DNA of 64,000 nt from Fischerella sp. PCC 9431 (GCF_000447295.1 NZ_KE650771.1:2436469-2500468); one strand, 5' to 3'; positions 8,310 to 17,927 are shown, counted from the first letter of the stretch. Notes: generated by a model from the sequence alone, not told the origin. A program made the numbers and translations.

Positions 8310-9830
8310 ATGCAAACTTTTGAAAAACAAGAACAAATCTCTCAAGTTTCTACAAAACCTTATAATCGTAACGATTGGCAAGGTGGATATAAATCTTTAA
8401 AACAAGAATTTGATTATTGGATAGATGACATAGAAGGGCAAATTCCACCAGAACTTCATGGAACTTTATTCAGAAATGGCCCTGGTTTGTTGGATATAAA
8501 CGGGCAATTAATTCATCATCCTTTTGATGGAGATGGGATGATTAGCCGCATAACATTTGTAAATGGTCGCGCCCATTTCCGCAATCGCTTTGTCCGCACT
8601 GATGCGTATTTGAAAGAACAAAAAGCGGGTAAACTTCTCTATCGTGGTGTTTTTGGTACACAAAAACCAGGTGGTTGGCTAGCAAATGCCTTTGACTTTA
8701 AACTCAAAAATATTGCTAATACAAATGTTATTTACTGGGGTGAAAAACTGCTTGCTTTGTGGGAAGCAGCAGAACCTCATCGCCTTGATCCTCAAACACT
8801 AGATACCTTGGGTAAAGAATACTTTCACGGTGTACTCTCAGAAGGTGAAGCATTTAGCGCCCATCCCCGTTTTGATCCTAGTTGTGAGTTTGATGATGGT
8901 GAACCTTGTTTGGTAAACTTTTCTATCAAACCAGGACTATCGACAACGATTACTATTTTTGAGTTAGACACAACAGGCACTATTGTAAGAAAGCACGCCC
9001 ATAGTGTACCGGGTTTCGCTTTTATTCATGATTTTGCTATTACCCCAAACTACTGCGTGTTCTTTCAAAATCCTGTGAGTTTCAATCCCATACCTTTTGC
9101 TTTGGGAATGCGTGGTGCAGGCGAATGTATTAAGTTTCAACCCAATCAACCGACGCGAGTCATTATTATCCCTCGCCGAACCCCCCTAAAATCCCCCCTT
9201 GATAAGGGGGGACTAAGGGGGGTGCAAATTCTCGAAACTCACTCTGGTTTTGTTTTCCACCATGCCAATGCTTTTGAGCAAGGAAACGAAATTATTATTG
9301 ATTCTATTTGCTACGAATCCTTACCAGAAGTGAAACCAGAAAGTGATTTTCGACAGACTGATTTTGATGCTCTCAAGCCTGGACAACTCTGGCGTTTTCA
9401 CCTTAATCTTCAAGATAAGACTGTACGGCGAAAATTGATAGAAAGTCGCTGTTGTGAATTTCCGACTTTGCATCTTCAAAAAGTAGGGCGATCGCATCGT
9501 TATCTATATATAGGTGCTGCTCATTCTCCCAGTGGTAATGCTCCTTTACAAGCATTTTTGAAGATGGATCTTCACTCAGGAAAACGACAACTCTGGAGTG
9601 CTGCACCCAAAGGCTTTGCTAGCGAACCAATCTTTGTACCCCGTCCCCATTCTCAAGCAGAAGACGAGGGTTGGGTGTTAGCTTTGGTTTATGATGCTAG
9701 TTGCGATCGCTCAGATGTGGTCATTCTAGACGCCCGTAATTTCAACAAAGGGCCAGTAGCAACGCTACATCTTAAACATCATATTCCTTACGGTTTACAC
9801 GGTAACTTTACTTCTGAGGTGTTTGTATAA
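8310..9830 (+). CDS. Carotenoid oxygenase (carotenoid cleavage dioxygenase, RPE65 family)
   Basis: Non-haem iron enzyme that cleaves carotenoids or apocarotenoids at a double bond. I chose the ATG at 8310 (MQTFEKQEQIS) because upstream codons are repeat DNA; this gives 506 residues. The seven-bladed propeller family signature is visible: LFRNGPGLLD and FDGDGMI near the N-terminus, with candidate iron-ligand histidines in FSAHPRFDP, GFAFIHDFAIT, FHHANAF and YGLHGNF. Residues about 291-305 come from an inserted palindromic repeat. The closest functional class is probably the apocarotenoid-15,15'-oxygenase type, but the cleavage site cannot be read from sequence. Confidence 0.92.
   Translation: MQTFEKQEQISQVSTKPYNRNDWQGGYKSLKQEFDYWIDDIEGQIPPELHGTLFRNGPGLLDINGQLIHHPFDGDGMISRITFVNGRAHFRNRFVRTDAYLKEQKAGKLLYRGVFGTQKPGGWLANAFDFKLKNIANTNVIYWGEKLLALWEAAEPHRLDPQTLDTLGKEYFHGVLSEGEAFSAHPRFDPSCEFDDGEPCLVNFSIKPGLSTTITIFELDTTGTIVRKHAHSVPGFAFIHDFAITPNYCVFFQNPVSFNPIPFALGMRGAGECIKFQPNQPTRVIIIPRRTPLKSPLDKGGLRGVQILETHSGFVFHHANAFEQGNEIIIDSICYESLPEVKPESDFRQTDFDALKPGQLWRFHLNLQDKTVRRKLIESRCCEFPTLHLQKVGRSHRYLYIGAAHSPSGNAPLQAFLKMDLHSGKRQLWSAAPKGFASEPIFVPRPHSQAEDEGWVLALVYDASCDRSDVVILDARNFNKGPVATLHLKHHIPYGLHGNFTSEVFV
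9181..9224 (+). repeat. Palindromic repeat inserted in frame in the carotenoid oxygenase gene
   Basis: ACCCCCCTAA...ATCCCCCCTT and AAGGGGGGACTAAGGGGGGT form an interrupted palindrome around GAT. It is translated as PLKSPLDKGGLRG, a peptide I recognise as a recurring product of a mobile palindrome in cyanobacterial genes. Confidence 0.85.
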
Positions 9831-9922
9831 CAGTTATCAGTTAATACGGTTCATGCTAGTCGATTTATAGTAAAGGTGTAAAGACGCCAGTTTATATCCA
9901 GATCGGCTACACATAAAAAAAT

Positions 9923-9958
9923 GAACACAGATAAGAAGTATGTTTTTTATCTGTGTTC
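9923..9958. terminator. Hairpin downstream of the carotenoid oxygenase gene
   Basis: Perfect 12-bp arms (GAACACAGATAA / TTATCTGTGTTC) with a 12-base loop. A run of six A precedes it, giving a T run on the minus strand, while the plus strand is followed only by TTCTATG. It probably terminates the upstream gene. Confidence 0.6.
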
Positions 9959-10031
9959 TTCTATGTGTATCTCTGGTTACTCTATATTACTATCTTAAAA
10001 GCGAGCAAAAAAAGCTACATCACAAAATTTT

Positions 10032-10045
10032 GTAACATAAACTAC
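10032..10045 (+). promoter_or_regulatory. Candidate NtcA-binding site (GTA-N8-TAC) upstream of glutamate dehydrogenase
   Basis: GTAACATAAACTAC matches the consensus of NtcA, the global nitrogen regulator of cyanobacteria, exactly. It lies about 100 bp before the gdhA start. A -10 box (TAN3T) at the ideal 20-24 bp distance is not clear; TAGCCT occurs 31 bp downstream. One such match in an intergenic region can arise by chance. Confidence 0.4.
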
Positions 10046-10147
10046 AGAAATCATAGTTTTTCTCAAAAATAAACGTTAGCCTAGACATATACCTCCGGTT
10101 CCATAAGCAAAAGATTTTGTGGAAGCGTGATAGGGAGAGAAAAATCT

Positions 10148-11437
10148 ATGATTACAACTTCTATACAACCACTGGAAGCTCCTTCTCCAGCCTATATTTG
10201 CCCTTTAGATCAAGCTTGTAGCTATTTAGAAGCAGCAGCACGAGAATTAAAGTTAGATCAAGGTCTGTTGCAGGTACTTAGTCATCCGCGTAAGGTAGTG
10301 ACAGTCTCAATTCCTGTAAAACGGGATAATGGCGAAATAGAAATTTTAGCAGGACATCGAGTCCAACACTGTGATGTCTTGGGGCCGTACAAAGGTGGGA
10401 TTCGTTACCATCCAGCTGTGACGCTGCGGGAGGTATCAGCCCTAGCAATGCTCATGACCTGGAAATGTGCATTACTAGGTATTCCTTATGGTGGTGCGAA
10501 AGGAGGTATTGCTCTTGACCCAAAACGTTACAGTGTGAGTGAATTAGAACGGCTCACCCGACGATACACCAGCGAATTAATCAAAGATATCGGCCCCAGC
10601 GTAGACATCCCAGCACCGGATATGGGTACTTCTGCCCGTGAAATGGCTTGGATGATGGACACTTATTCTGTCAATGTTGGTCATGCTGTTCCGGGAGTTG
10701 TGACTGGAAAACCCTTATCTATCGGTGGTTCACTGGGACGGGAAATGGCAACGGGACGCGGCGTGATGATTATAGTCAGGGAGGCGCTGGCTGATCAGGG
10801 TAAGTCCTTGGCAGACATGCGAGTAGTGATCCAGGGTTTTGGTAACGTCGGTAGTGCAGCAGCTTTGTTAATGCATGAAGCAGGAGCGAAAGTGATAGCT
10901 GTATCGACTGGTTCTGGAGGAGTTTATTCCGAAACAGGTCTTGATATTCCTGCTTTGAAAGCCTATGCTGCTGAAAACCGTAGGAGTGTGGTTGGCTTTC
11001 CGCAAGCAATACCAATTAACAATGCAGAGTTACTGACTTTACCTTGTGATGTTTTAATTCCCGCAGCTTTGGAAAACCAGATCACAGAAGAGAATGTGAA
11101 TCAAGTCCAAGCCAAGATAGTTGCAGAAGCGGCTAACGGGCCAGTGACTCTCATTGCTAACCAATCGCTAGAGGCGCGGGGTGTAACTGTATTACCAGAT
11201 ATCTTGGCTAACGCTGGCGGTGTGGTGGTGAGTTATTTAGAGTGGGTTCAAGGTCTTTCTTATTTATTTTGGGATGAGGAACGAGTCAACCGCGAATTAG
11301 AACACTTGATGGTGCAAGCATATCGCCAAGTTATTAACCATTCCAAAACACGACAGATTCCTTTAAGGTTAGCAGCTTATACGTTAGGGGTTGGTCGAGT
11401 TGCCCAAGCTCTAACTGATAGAGGTTTGTATCCTTGA
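10148..11437 (+). CDS. gdhA: Glutamate dehydrogenase (Glu/Leu/Phe/Val family)
   Basis: Interconverts 2-oxoglutarate plus ammonium and glutamate with NAD(P)H in the cytoplasm. The substrate-binding part has YKGGIRYHP (Lys82) and GGAKGGI (catalytic Lys118), followed by IPAPDMGTSAREMAWMMDTYS. The Rossmann domain starts at VVIQGFGNVGSAAA. Length (429 residues) fits cyanobacterial GdhA. The frame continues to a GTG at 10127, but AGGGAGAG lies ten bases before the ATG chosen here. The candidate NtcA box upstream would fit nitrogen control. Confidence 0.93.
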   Translation: MITTSIQPLEAPSPAYICPLDQACSYLEAAARELKLDQGLLQVLSHPRKVVTVSIPVKRDNGEIEILAGHRVQHCDVLGPYKGGIRYHPAVTLREVSALAMLMTWKCALLGIPYGGAKGGIALDPKRYSVSELERLTRRYTSELIKDIGPSVDIPAPDMGTSAREMAWMMDTYSVNVGHAVPGVVTGKPLSIGGSLGREMATGRGVMIIVREALADQGKSLADMRVVIQGFGNVGSAAALLMHEAGAKVIAVSTGSGGVYSETGLDIPALKAYAAENRRSVVGFPQAIPINNAELLTLPCDVLIPAALENQITEENVNQVQAKIVAEAANGPVTLIANQSLEARGVTVLPDILANAGGVVVSYLEWVQGLSYLFWDEERVNRELEHLMVQAYRQVINHSKTRQIPLRLAAYTLGVGRVAQALTDRGLYP

Positions 11438-11567
11438 TGATACAGAGCAAGCACAAAAATCTGTTGAGTCAATCCAAAATCTAAAATCCAAAAAGCAATG
11501 ACTTCAAGCTATGGAGATCAAGCGATCGCCTCAGCTATTTTGGTTTTGTGAATGTAATTTTATTCCT

Positions 11568-11918
11568 ATGTTAAATCTATTAAATCAGCTTTTAAAGACA
11601 GAGCTACTCTATGTGATTCTGTCAGCTAGCTTGCTAGTAGATTCTGCTAGTGCAAATACGAGCAAGCCGACTTTTGTGAGTCAGCTTTCACGACAAGAAG
11701 TCATCCAAAATCAACAAATCGATCAACAAAGACAACGACAACAACAACAATGGAGTCAGCGACAACAACAATGGCGACAAGACCGAGAACAACAGTGGGA
11801 AAGTGTTAGACAACAGCAACAAAAATGGCAGCAACACCAAGAGCAATTGAGACAAGAGCTACAAAGACAAAGATTATGCCCTGATACGCCATCTTTTTCT
11901 GCAATGAATTGCTTCTGA
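11568..11918 (+). CDS. Small secreted Gln/Arg-rich protein of unknown function
   Basis: I do not recognise a family. From this ATG the product has 116 residues: a signal-peptide-like N-terminus (hydrophobic LLYVILSASLLV, then SASA-type small residues), then a strongly Gln/Arg-rich middle (repeats of QRQQQW, QWRQDREQQW, KWQQHQEQLRQ) likely to form a single charged helix or coiled coil, and a short tail with two cysteines. An in-frame ATG at 11511 would add 19 residues that do not look like a signal sequence. It probably acts in the periplasm or thylakoid lumen. Confidence 0.6.
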   Translation: MLNLLNQLLKTELLYVILSASLLVDSASANTSKPTFVSQLSRQEVIQNQQIDQQRQRQQQQWSQRQQQWRQDREQQWESVRQQQQKWQQHQEQLRQELQRQRLCPDTPSFSAMNCF

Positions 11919-11935
11919 GGATTTAATTTCTCATC

Positions 11936-12172
11936 CTATAACCAAGGAGCGTTGTCCATCAAAGCACTTAACATTTTATGGAAGTTTTGACGTAGAAGTA
12001 GGGCTAATAAACCGCAGGAAATTGTAGTTGCTGTCATCACCCACCAAAAGTGGTTGACTTGCCATACTCCACCAAACAAAGTAAAGACAATTAGTCCAGC
12101 GCCAGCACCTCCTGAAAACAGCAGAGCTGTTTGTTTAGCTGTTTGTTTAAAAGTCTGTGGTTTTGATTCCAT
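11936..12172 (-). CDS. Small membrane protein of unknown function
   Basis: A 78-residue product with a polar N-terminus and two predicted transmembrane helices (about residues 18-34 and 40-60), followed by a short C-terminal tail (LLRQNFHKMLSALMDNAPWL). It has no catalytic motif. It is convergent with the preceding secreted protein gene. Conserved-looking composition and a good start make a real gene likely. Confidence 0.65.
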   Translation of the reverse strand: MESKPQTFKQTAKQTALLFSGGAGAGLIVFTLFGGVWQVNHFWWVMTATTISCGLLALLLRQNFHKMLSALMDNAPWL

Positions 12173-12268
12173 ACTTAGATGAATAAGCTAGGTGATACTT
12201 TGAAATAATTGCCAAGGGCTTTGGCTTGTGCCTTACTTATCGGTGTATAAAAGAAGCAAAAACGGGAG

Positions 12269-12568
12269 TTAGCAGGCTTCTAAATTAATGGGCGATATTT
12301 CTTTCCATGTCTCAGACTCATTTGCAGCACACCAAAGGTCGTATTTTTGCTGAAGGTTTAGCCAAAGCTCAGGAGTAGTCCCAAAAGCTATAGACAAACG
12401 AAGAGCCATGTTTGGTGTAATTCCTGCCTGTTCGTTAACTATCTCAGATACGGTTTTCCGAGATACGCCAAGAACTTCAGCAAGTTCAGAAATTGTCAGA
12501 TTAAGAGGATCAAGATATTGGCGCTTGATTAACCCTCCTGGATGTCTAGGTTTTCTTTTATTAACCAT
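12269..12568 (-). CDS. higA: HigA-family addiction-module antitoxin (solitary)
   Basis: A 99-residue Xre-type helix-turn-helix protein with the HigA pattern: RHPGGLIKRQYLDPLNLTISELAEVLGVSRKTVSEIVNEQAGITPNMALRLS, then FGTTPELWLNLQQKYDLW. HigA proteins bind the HigB RNase and repress their own promoter. HigB normally lies just before HigA; the 150 bp upstream here has no HigB frame, so this copy is an orphan. The upstream region contains TTGACA and a near-palindrome (TTACGTCGTAA) that could be promoter and operator. Confidence 0.88.
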   Translation of the reverse strand: MVNKRKPRHPGGLIKRQYLDPLNLTISELAEVLGVSRKTVSEIVNEQAGITPNMALRLSIAFGTTPELWLNLQQKYDLWCAANESETWKEISPINLEAC

Positions 12569-12663
12569 ATTTTTAAATAAATTTAGTGATAATCTTCGTA
12601 ATTTACGTCGTAAGCGTAAGTGTATGTCAAACTAATCACTAGCGCAATTATACGGATCTATTT

Positions 12664-12701
12664 CTGAACTACCCTATCCATTTATACATAGGGTAGTTCA
12701 G
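12664..12701 (-). terminator. Terminator of the metalloprotease gene
   Basis: Perfect 14-bp arms (CTGAACTACCCTAT / ATAGGGTAGTTCAG) with a ten-base loop, just beyond the stop codon of the large minus-strand gene. A long T run is lacking, so termination efficiency is uncertain. Confidence 0.6.
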
Positions 12702-12716
12702 TCGCTATATTCTTCT

Positions 12717-15632
12717 TTAATTTCCCCGTAAAGGTGCATCCAAAACTTTCTTGATGCGATCGCGTGTCTCTAGTAAATGTGCTTTCGTATACTCATCACC
12801 ACCACGAACGTTATCTAGTTTTTCTGACAATTGTTTCAGTTTATACCAAGCTAGAGTCCGAGCATCTTCTGGAACTTCTTGTTTTCGCAAGACCATTTCA
12901 TTGAGAGTTTCTACGTATCGGCGCTGTAAGCCTCGACGTAAGCTAGAAATCTCGATGGTTTTGCCTTGGGGTTTTAATACTTCTGTCCAAATCCCATTTT
13001 GCAGAGTATCAAATAACTCAGGTAATGACAGGGAATTTTCGGGTTTATTTTTGTATTCCATGTCTTTAAGACGGTCAAGGCGATCGCCTGAAAGCAAATC
13101 CCACAACACTAGACTTTGCATGAACAATACCCATTCATGAATCGGATAGTCTAAGCGACCGATACGGGGACTACTACCCCAATGTCGCCAACGGGATGGG
13201 GCTAATTTATTCAGCAAATCTGGTGAGAAGTTAAAAGCATTTTCGGCAAAGACATACTTTTGCAAAAGCGCTAATGCTTGCCGTTGTTTTTCTAATGGTA
13301 CTGCTTGAAAGGGTAGTTTTCCTTCTTTATCATCAGGATGAACTCGATAAAATGATTGTCCGCCAATATATTTTGTCGTGTAAAAAATATTTTGGAAATA
13401 GTTTCCCAATACCGTACCAAACTGTTCTCTGACATCGCTATAGCTATCGCCATCAACAGGACCACGGTCGTTGAGACGACTCCACATAGTCCGGGCATTT
13501 TCTAACTGCCATTGAGAATAAACTAAGACATTATTACTGTTATCCCAAGCGTCAGCAGTCGGATCTAGGTCGTACATGTCTTCATCTGTAGCGTAGCTCA
13601 ATTCTGGCTGGTCTGATTTTTCAGCAATTTTATTCAAAAACGGTTTTTCGGCTGTGGGGGTTGTTGCTGAAAATTGAGTGTACCCGTATTGAATAGCCCA
13701 GTCATCATAAGGCCCGACCATGCTAGGAAAATAATCTCCTTGTTTTTGACCTTTGGGGGCAAGATTTGGGGGAATATAATCCATTACAGATGAAACTAGC
13801 CCTTTGTTGCGGGTAATCTCTGTATTGTTTAGTTGTTCTGGTGTCAGCATCGTGCTACCACGGAAATTGTGGCGTAACCCCAGAGTATGTCCGACTTCGT
13901 GAGCAATAATTAACCTTAAATATTGATGGATATAATTTTTCACCTGGTCATCAGTAGGAGGTGTTTGTTGCAGAAGTGACATGGCTAGGGAACCAAAAGC
14001 AAATTGGTTAGCAGCTTCCATACCGTAACAAAGATCATACTCTCCAGCTAGTTTCGATAAATGTTTGGCAAATAGCTTTGATTTGACTGGGTTTTGGTTT
14101 GCTTCTAAACCATTGGTACAAAGCAAGCGATTTTGCATTAATGCTGTTAGGGAAGTTCTGTTTTTTTGTTCGTTTTCGTTGGGTTGAATAATTTGGCGAT
14201 ACTCGTTTTTCAAGGCGCGGACAAAACTTGCATCTACTAAAATGGTGGCGTTTAAGATTTCTCCTGTGAGTGGATTAACGCGGGAAGGCCCCATCGCAAA
14301 ATATCCATCTACGGTGTTAATCCAGCGAATTGTGTTGTAACGAATATCCGCAGCGTCCCATTTAGCATTATCCGGCATTTGTTTGACTTGGATCGCATCT
14401 TTAAATCCAGCTGCTGCAAAAGCTTTGTTCCACATCAAGACGCCTTCAGTAATGGCAGAGCGGTATTCTAGGGGTACGGCGTTATCAATCCAAAAAATAA
14501 TCGGTTTTTTGGGGGGAGAAATAGAAGCTGTGGGGTCTTGTTTTTCTAAATGCCAACGGTTAATGTAGCGGACAAACGGTTGTTTGCGTTCATCGTTGGA
14601 TAAGTCTTGGTAGGCGGTGATAAAATAGCCGATGCGATCGTCTGCTAGGCGGGGTTGGTAATTATTATTTGGAAGTTGAGAGAGACTATAGTGAACCCGT
14701 AAGGTAAAGCCACGGCTATCTGGTACGGTAATGAAGCTTTGTGTTTCTTCATCTTCGTCATCGCCACTACCAGAAAAATTCATCACAGATTCAATTTCGA
14801 CATTTTGCGGGAAAGCTTTGGCGTTGCCAAAATAAGATTCATCAGCACTTCCAGGTAATCCCAAACTTGAAGTTAATCCTGCAATATCTGTTAGTAGCAA
14901 ATCACTGAGGTCGATTAAAATAGATTTGCTCTGGGGATGAATGCTTTTAATGTCTATTGAATAGAGAACTGAGTCACTAAATGACCGCGCTAGCGATCGC
15001 GCCTGGGGATCTCCTTCACGAGTACGAAAATTTACGTTGCGGACAACAAAGTTTAATTTATCATTGACGCGCTCGAAATAAAACAAAAAATCCTGCAAAG
15101 GCATACCACTGTAGATCCCAGCTTCACCTATGCCTGATTCTAAGGTTGCTGTGGCGAGAAAATTTTTCTTTAGTTGCTCTGGTTTAATCTCTAAATATAT
15201 TTTATTGTCTTTTTGCGTACGGTAAATAGTAAATAAACCTTGTTGCTTACGAGTATTTTTGATAACTGCGTTAAAGTCTTCCAACTCTTCTTTTTTTGAC
15301 GGTTTGGAAGTAGAATCAGGTTTATTTTCTGGTTTATCTTTATCTGGCTTTTCCGAATCTTTCGCAATCAGTAAAAAAGGCTGTTGCTCAATTTTTTTAG
15401 TATTTTTTACCCAAATGAAAGATTGACGCTGTGATTGTTGATTTTTTTCGATTACCCAAACCTTCGATAAAGGTAGAACAGAAGAAGACATTGGCATAGC
15501 AATCTTATCAGACACAGATACTTTCTCTATCTCCCGATTTTTGGATTCCACAGCCAGTGTCTTGGTGCTAGCGATGACTATTCCTAAACACAAACTAGGT
15601 AAAGCAACAACATAATAAACTAGTCTCTTCAT
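12717..15632 (-). CDS. Secreted zinc-dependent metalloprotease (DUF5117/DUF4953 type)
   Basis: A 971-residue protein with a signal peptide (basic start MKRLVYY, hydrophobic core, cut near residue 28). A low-complexity Lys/Glu/Pro linker follows at about residues 95-120. The zinc motif HEVGHTLGLRH (HExxHxxGxxH, metzincin-like) lies near residue 577, followed by a downstream VMDYIPPN segment. Family members are large secreted or periplasmic proteases of unknown substrate found in Bacteroidetes, cyanobacteria and others. It is monocistronic, with 860 bp of gene-free DNA upstream. Confidence 0.88.
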   Translation of the reverse strand: MKRLVYYVVALPSLCLGIVIASTKTLAVESKNREIEKVSVSDKIAMPMSSSVLPLSKVWVIEKNQQSQRQSFIWVKNTKKIEQQPFLLIAKDSEKPDKDKPENKPDSTSKPSKKEELEDFNAVIKNTRKQQGLFTIYRTQKDNKIYLEIKPEQLKKNFLATATLESGIGEAGIYSGMPLQDFLFYFERVNDKLNFVVRNVNFRTREGDPQARSLARSFSDSVLYSIDIKSIHPQSKSILIDLSDLLLTDIAGLTSSLGLPGSADESYFGNAKAFPQNVEIESVMNFSGSGDDEDEETQSFITVPDSRGFTLRVHYSLSQLPNNNYQPRLADDRIGYFITAYQDLSNDERKQPFVRYINRWHLEKQDPTASISPPKKPIIFWIDNAVPLEYRSAITEGVLMWNKAFAAAGFKDAIQVKQMPDNAKWDAADIRYNTIRWINTVDGYFAMGPSRVNPLTGEILNATILVDASFVRALKNEYRQIIQPNENEQKNRTSLTALMQNRLLCTNGLEANQNPVKSKLFAKHLSKLAGEYDLCYGMEAANQFAFGSLAMSLLQQTPPTDDQVKNYIHQYLRLIIAHEVGHTLGLRHNFRGSTMLTPEQLNNTEITRNKGLVSSVMDYIPPNLAPKGQKQGDYFPSMVGPYDDWAIQYGYTQFSATTPTAEKPFLNKIAEKSDQPELSYATDEDMYDLDPTADAWDNSNNVLVYSQWQLENARTMWSRLNDRGPVDGDSYSDVREQFGTVLGNYFQNIFYTTKYIGGQSFYRVHPDDKEGKLPFQAVPLEKQRQALALLQKYVFAENAFNFSPDLLNKLAPSRWRHWGSSPRIGRLDYPIHEWVLFMQSLVLWDLLSGDRLDRLKDMEYKNKPENSLSLPELFDTLQNGIWTEVLKPQGKTIEISSLRRGLQRRYVETLNEMVLRKQEVPEDARTLAWYKLKQLSEKLDNVRGGDEYTKAHLLETRDRIKKVLDAPLRGN

Positions 15633-16493
15633 CCGAAATATTCCTGGCTTTGTTCATTATCTTATTTTTAATACTTGCAAGGCAAAATGTCCTTACTACT
15701 ACTATTGGCTGACTTATCACGGTATAGCAAAATATTCTCCAATCAAAACTTAGACTTCTGATAGATGACAATACATATTAATGCTGGATATCAAGCAATG
15801 AAATTTTATGTTAGCTGTTAATGACATTGATGAGATTTTATGCAATGTTTTACTGTAGTATTTTTCCTAACAATTAAATCAATAGTAAACAGGAGCTATT
15901 GTTTTAATATTTCACCAATTTTAATAATGCTGACAAGTTAGTATAACAACTCAATCAGACAAATTGGAGTTCATAAAAAACGAAAACGTTTATAAGCAGA
16001 CATTGTGGTTGAAATCAGAGGACAAGGTTTAGTGATAGTTAATAACTTTTGTATAAAAAATACGTAGCGAAACTATACATGATCAAGATTTTACTACAGA
16101 AAAATCCGATATTTAGGGATAAGCATTCTTGGGTTAGTAGTATTAACTGATACTAATACTCTACTATTATATCAAGTGTGTAAGCGTTTAGTGAGTGATG
16201 TTAGAAGAATTGAGAACAAAAGATATCAAATGTAACGAGTCTTGAAATCAAAGAAGTTTCTACTTTAGTAAAAAGTAACAATACTCAAAAAAATTACAAA
16301 TAAATAGTATTATCCAACAAAATTTAGAAGAATGGACAAAAACTAGCGATAGATGAGATTTTCAAACGTGCGATCGTCACTTATCTTCAACCTTAGTGGC
16401 AGTAGTTTAATTCGTGCAAACCTCAGTAATTTTACTACTTTCAGACAGATGACATTAGATATAACATAAAACATTACTTTCTTTTAGGAAAGT
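15633..16493. other. Gene-free AT-rich region of about 860 bp
   Basis: Between two divergently transcribed genes. No frame above about 60 codons, no tRNA-like fold and no strong repeat is visible. It contains HIP1-like GCGATCG only once near its end. It may hold long leaders or a small RNA, but nothing can be supported from sequence. Confidence 0.5.
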
Positions 16494-16526
16494 GTGAGCT
16501 ATAACGCTTTTTTACAATGTTTGAGT

Positions 16527-17927
16527 ATGTCCAATAACAATACTTTGCTGAAGCCTGATGAGACTACCCTAGTAAATCAAATAAGTAACTATGTTTATCA
16601 AGCGATCGCACTCATTCAAGAACAACAACCAGAGTTATTGCTAGAAAAATACAGAAATATAGACTGGCGTAGTAGTCGCAATGAATCTGCATTCACAGCA
16701 AAATTAATAGAATTCCTCAACTCAAATCACACTGATCATGCGTTACTTTCAGAATTACCAAGATTTTTGAAAGCTATCCTCACTCCCGAATCATTCAATT
16801 CACCTATATTGATACATCTACTAGATACAGTTCGTCAACTTTCTTCTCACAATCCTGAGTCAAATAAATTATCTATTTATCAACACTCAAATATCTTAGA
16901 ACAGGCTAATCCTATCAATCACAGTCAATCTGTGCAAAATCTAGGCGTAGCAATTTTACTTTTAGATGCAGAAAATCTACAAATAGATATCGAAACTGAA
17001 AAGTTTTTAACAACAATTTGTGCTTGCTCTTTACAAGTTAAAATTGCCTTTGCTAATTGGCGTAGCATGGGTAAAATAGATATTCAACTTCATGAACGTG
17101 GTTATGAATTAATTCATGTTCCGCCTGGTAGAGACAATGCTGATGGCAAAATGATCGCTTTTGGCTCATCAATTCATGAGCGTTACCCAAAAGCCAAAGA
17201 AATCTTAGTTTGTTCAACAGATCATGTCATGACCAATCTTTGTAACCACCTTCAGCAAAATGGGTTGACAGTATATAGAGTGAGTAAACAAGGAGAAAGT
17301 CTCACAGTCGTTAATAGTAATATAGGTAAAGTTATTAATTTTATTCCCAATCTACCATCACTCGAACATTTTATTCAACAACTCAAAAAAAGTATCAAAG
17401 CTGAACAAAAAAGCACAAATAGTTATTGGATTCAATTATCTAAAATTTCACAGATTTATAAAACTAAATATACATTCAGTATTAGCGAAGTTGTATCTCA
17501 GCATTTACCGAATAAAAGAGCAAGAGATATTTTTATCAACTATCCTCATGAATTTGTTATCCATCAAATTGATGAAAATTCTGAATTGTATATAGCATTA
17601 TTTGACATTTGTGAATCCCAAGAATTCCATAGTATTAATACAATTCGGCAAAATAGTAATTCCTTATCTTTAGTACCTGATATTAAATCTAAAACTGATT
17701 TAGAAGAAGCACTTAAACAGATTATTATTGATTTAACAATTCAATCTCCTGGAAGTTACGTTGATCTTGGCATTTTGGGTAGTAAGTTTAGTCAGCAATA
17801 TGGCAAGCCCATTACTGAGCAAATTAAAAGTTTGCAATTAAATGGTAATTTTGTTAAATTTTTACAATCAAGTCAGACTTTTGAAATCAAACAGACAGAA
17901 AAAAGATGGGAAGTTGCAATTCGATAA
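16527..17927 (+). CDS. NYN-domain (LabA/DUF88-like) protein with a C-terminal LOTUS/OST-HTH-like region
   Basis: The centre is a PIN-like NYN nuclease domain: AILLLDAENLQ (first acidic residue), GKIDIQLHERGYELIHVPPG, DNADGKMIA and EILVCSTDHVMTNLC (the later acidic residues). NYN proteins are thought to be metal-dependent RNases. The last 75 residues (GSYVDLGILGSKFSQQYGKPITEQIKSL and following) resemble the winged-helix LOTUS/OST-HTH fold that binds RNA; this is by pattern only. The N-terminal 140 residues are helical and unrecognised. A GTG 33 bp upstream is possible but sits only three bases from AGGAA. Confidence 0.8.
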   Translation: MSNNNTLLKPDETTLVNQISNYVYQAIALIQEQQPELLLEKYRNIDWRSSRNESAFTAKLIEFLNSNHTDHALLSELPRFLKAILTPESFNSPILIHLLDTVRQLSSHNPESNKLSIYQHSNILEQANPINHSQSVQNLGVAILLLDAENLQIDIETEKFLTTICACSLQVKIAFANWRSMGKIDIQLHERGYELIHVPPGRDNADGKMIAFGSSIHERYPKAKEILVCSTDHVMTNLCNHLQQNGLTVYRVSKQGESLTVVNSNIGKVINFIPNLPSLEHFIQQLKKSIKAEQKSTNSYWIQLSKISQIYKTKYTFSISEVVSQHLPNKRARDIFINYPHEFVIHQIDENSELYIALFDICESQEFHSINTIRQNSNSLSLVPDIKSKTDLEEALKQIIIDLTIQSPGSYVDLGILGSKFSQQYGKPITEQIKSLQLNGNFVKFLQSSQTFEIKQTEKRWEVAIR

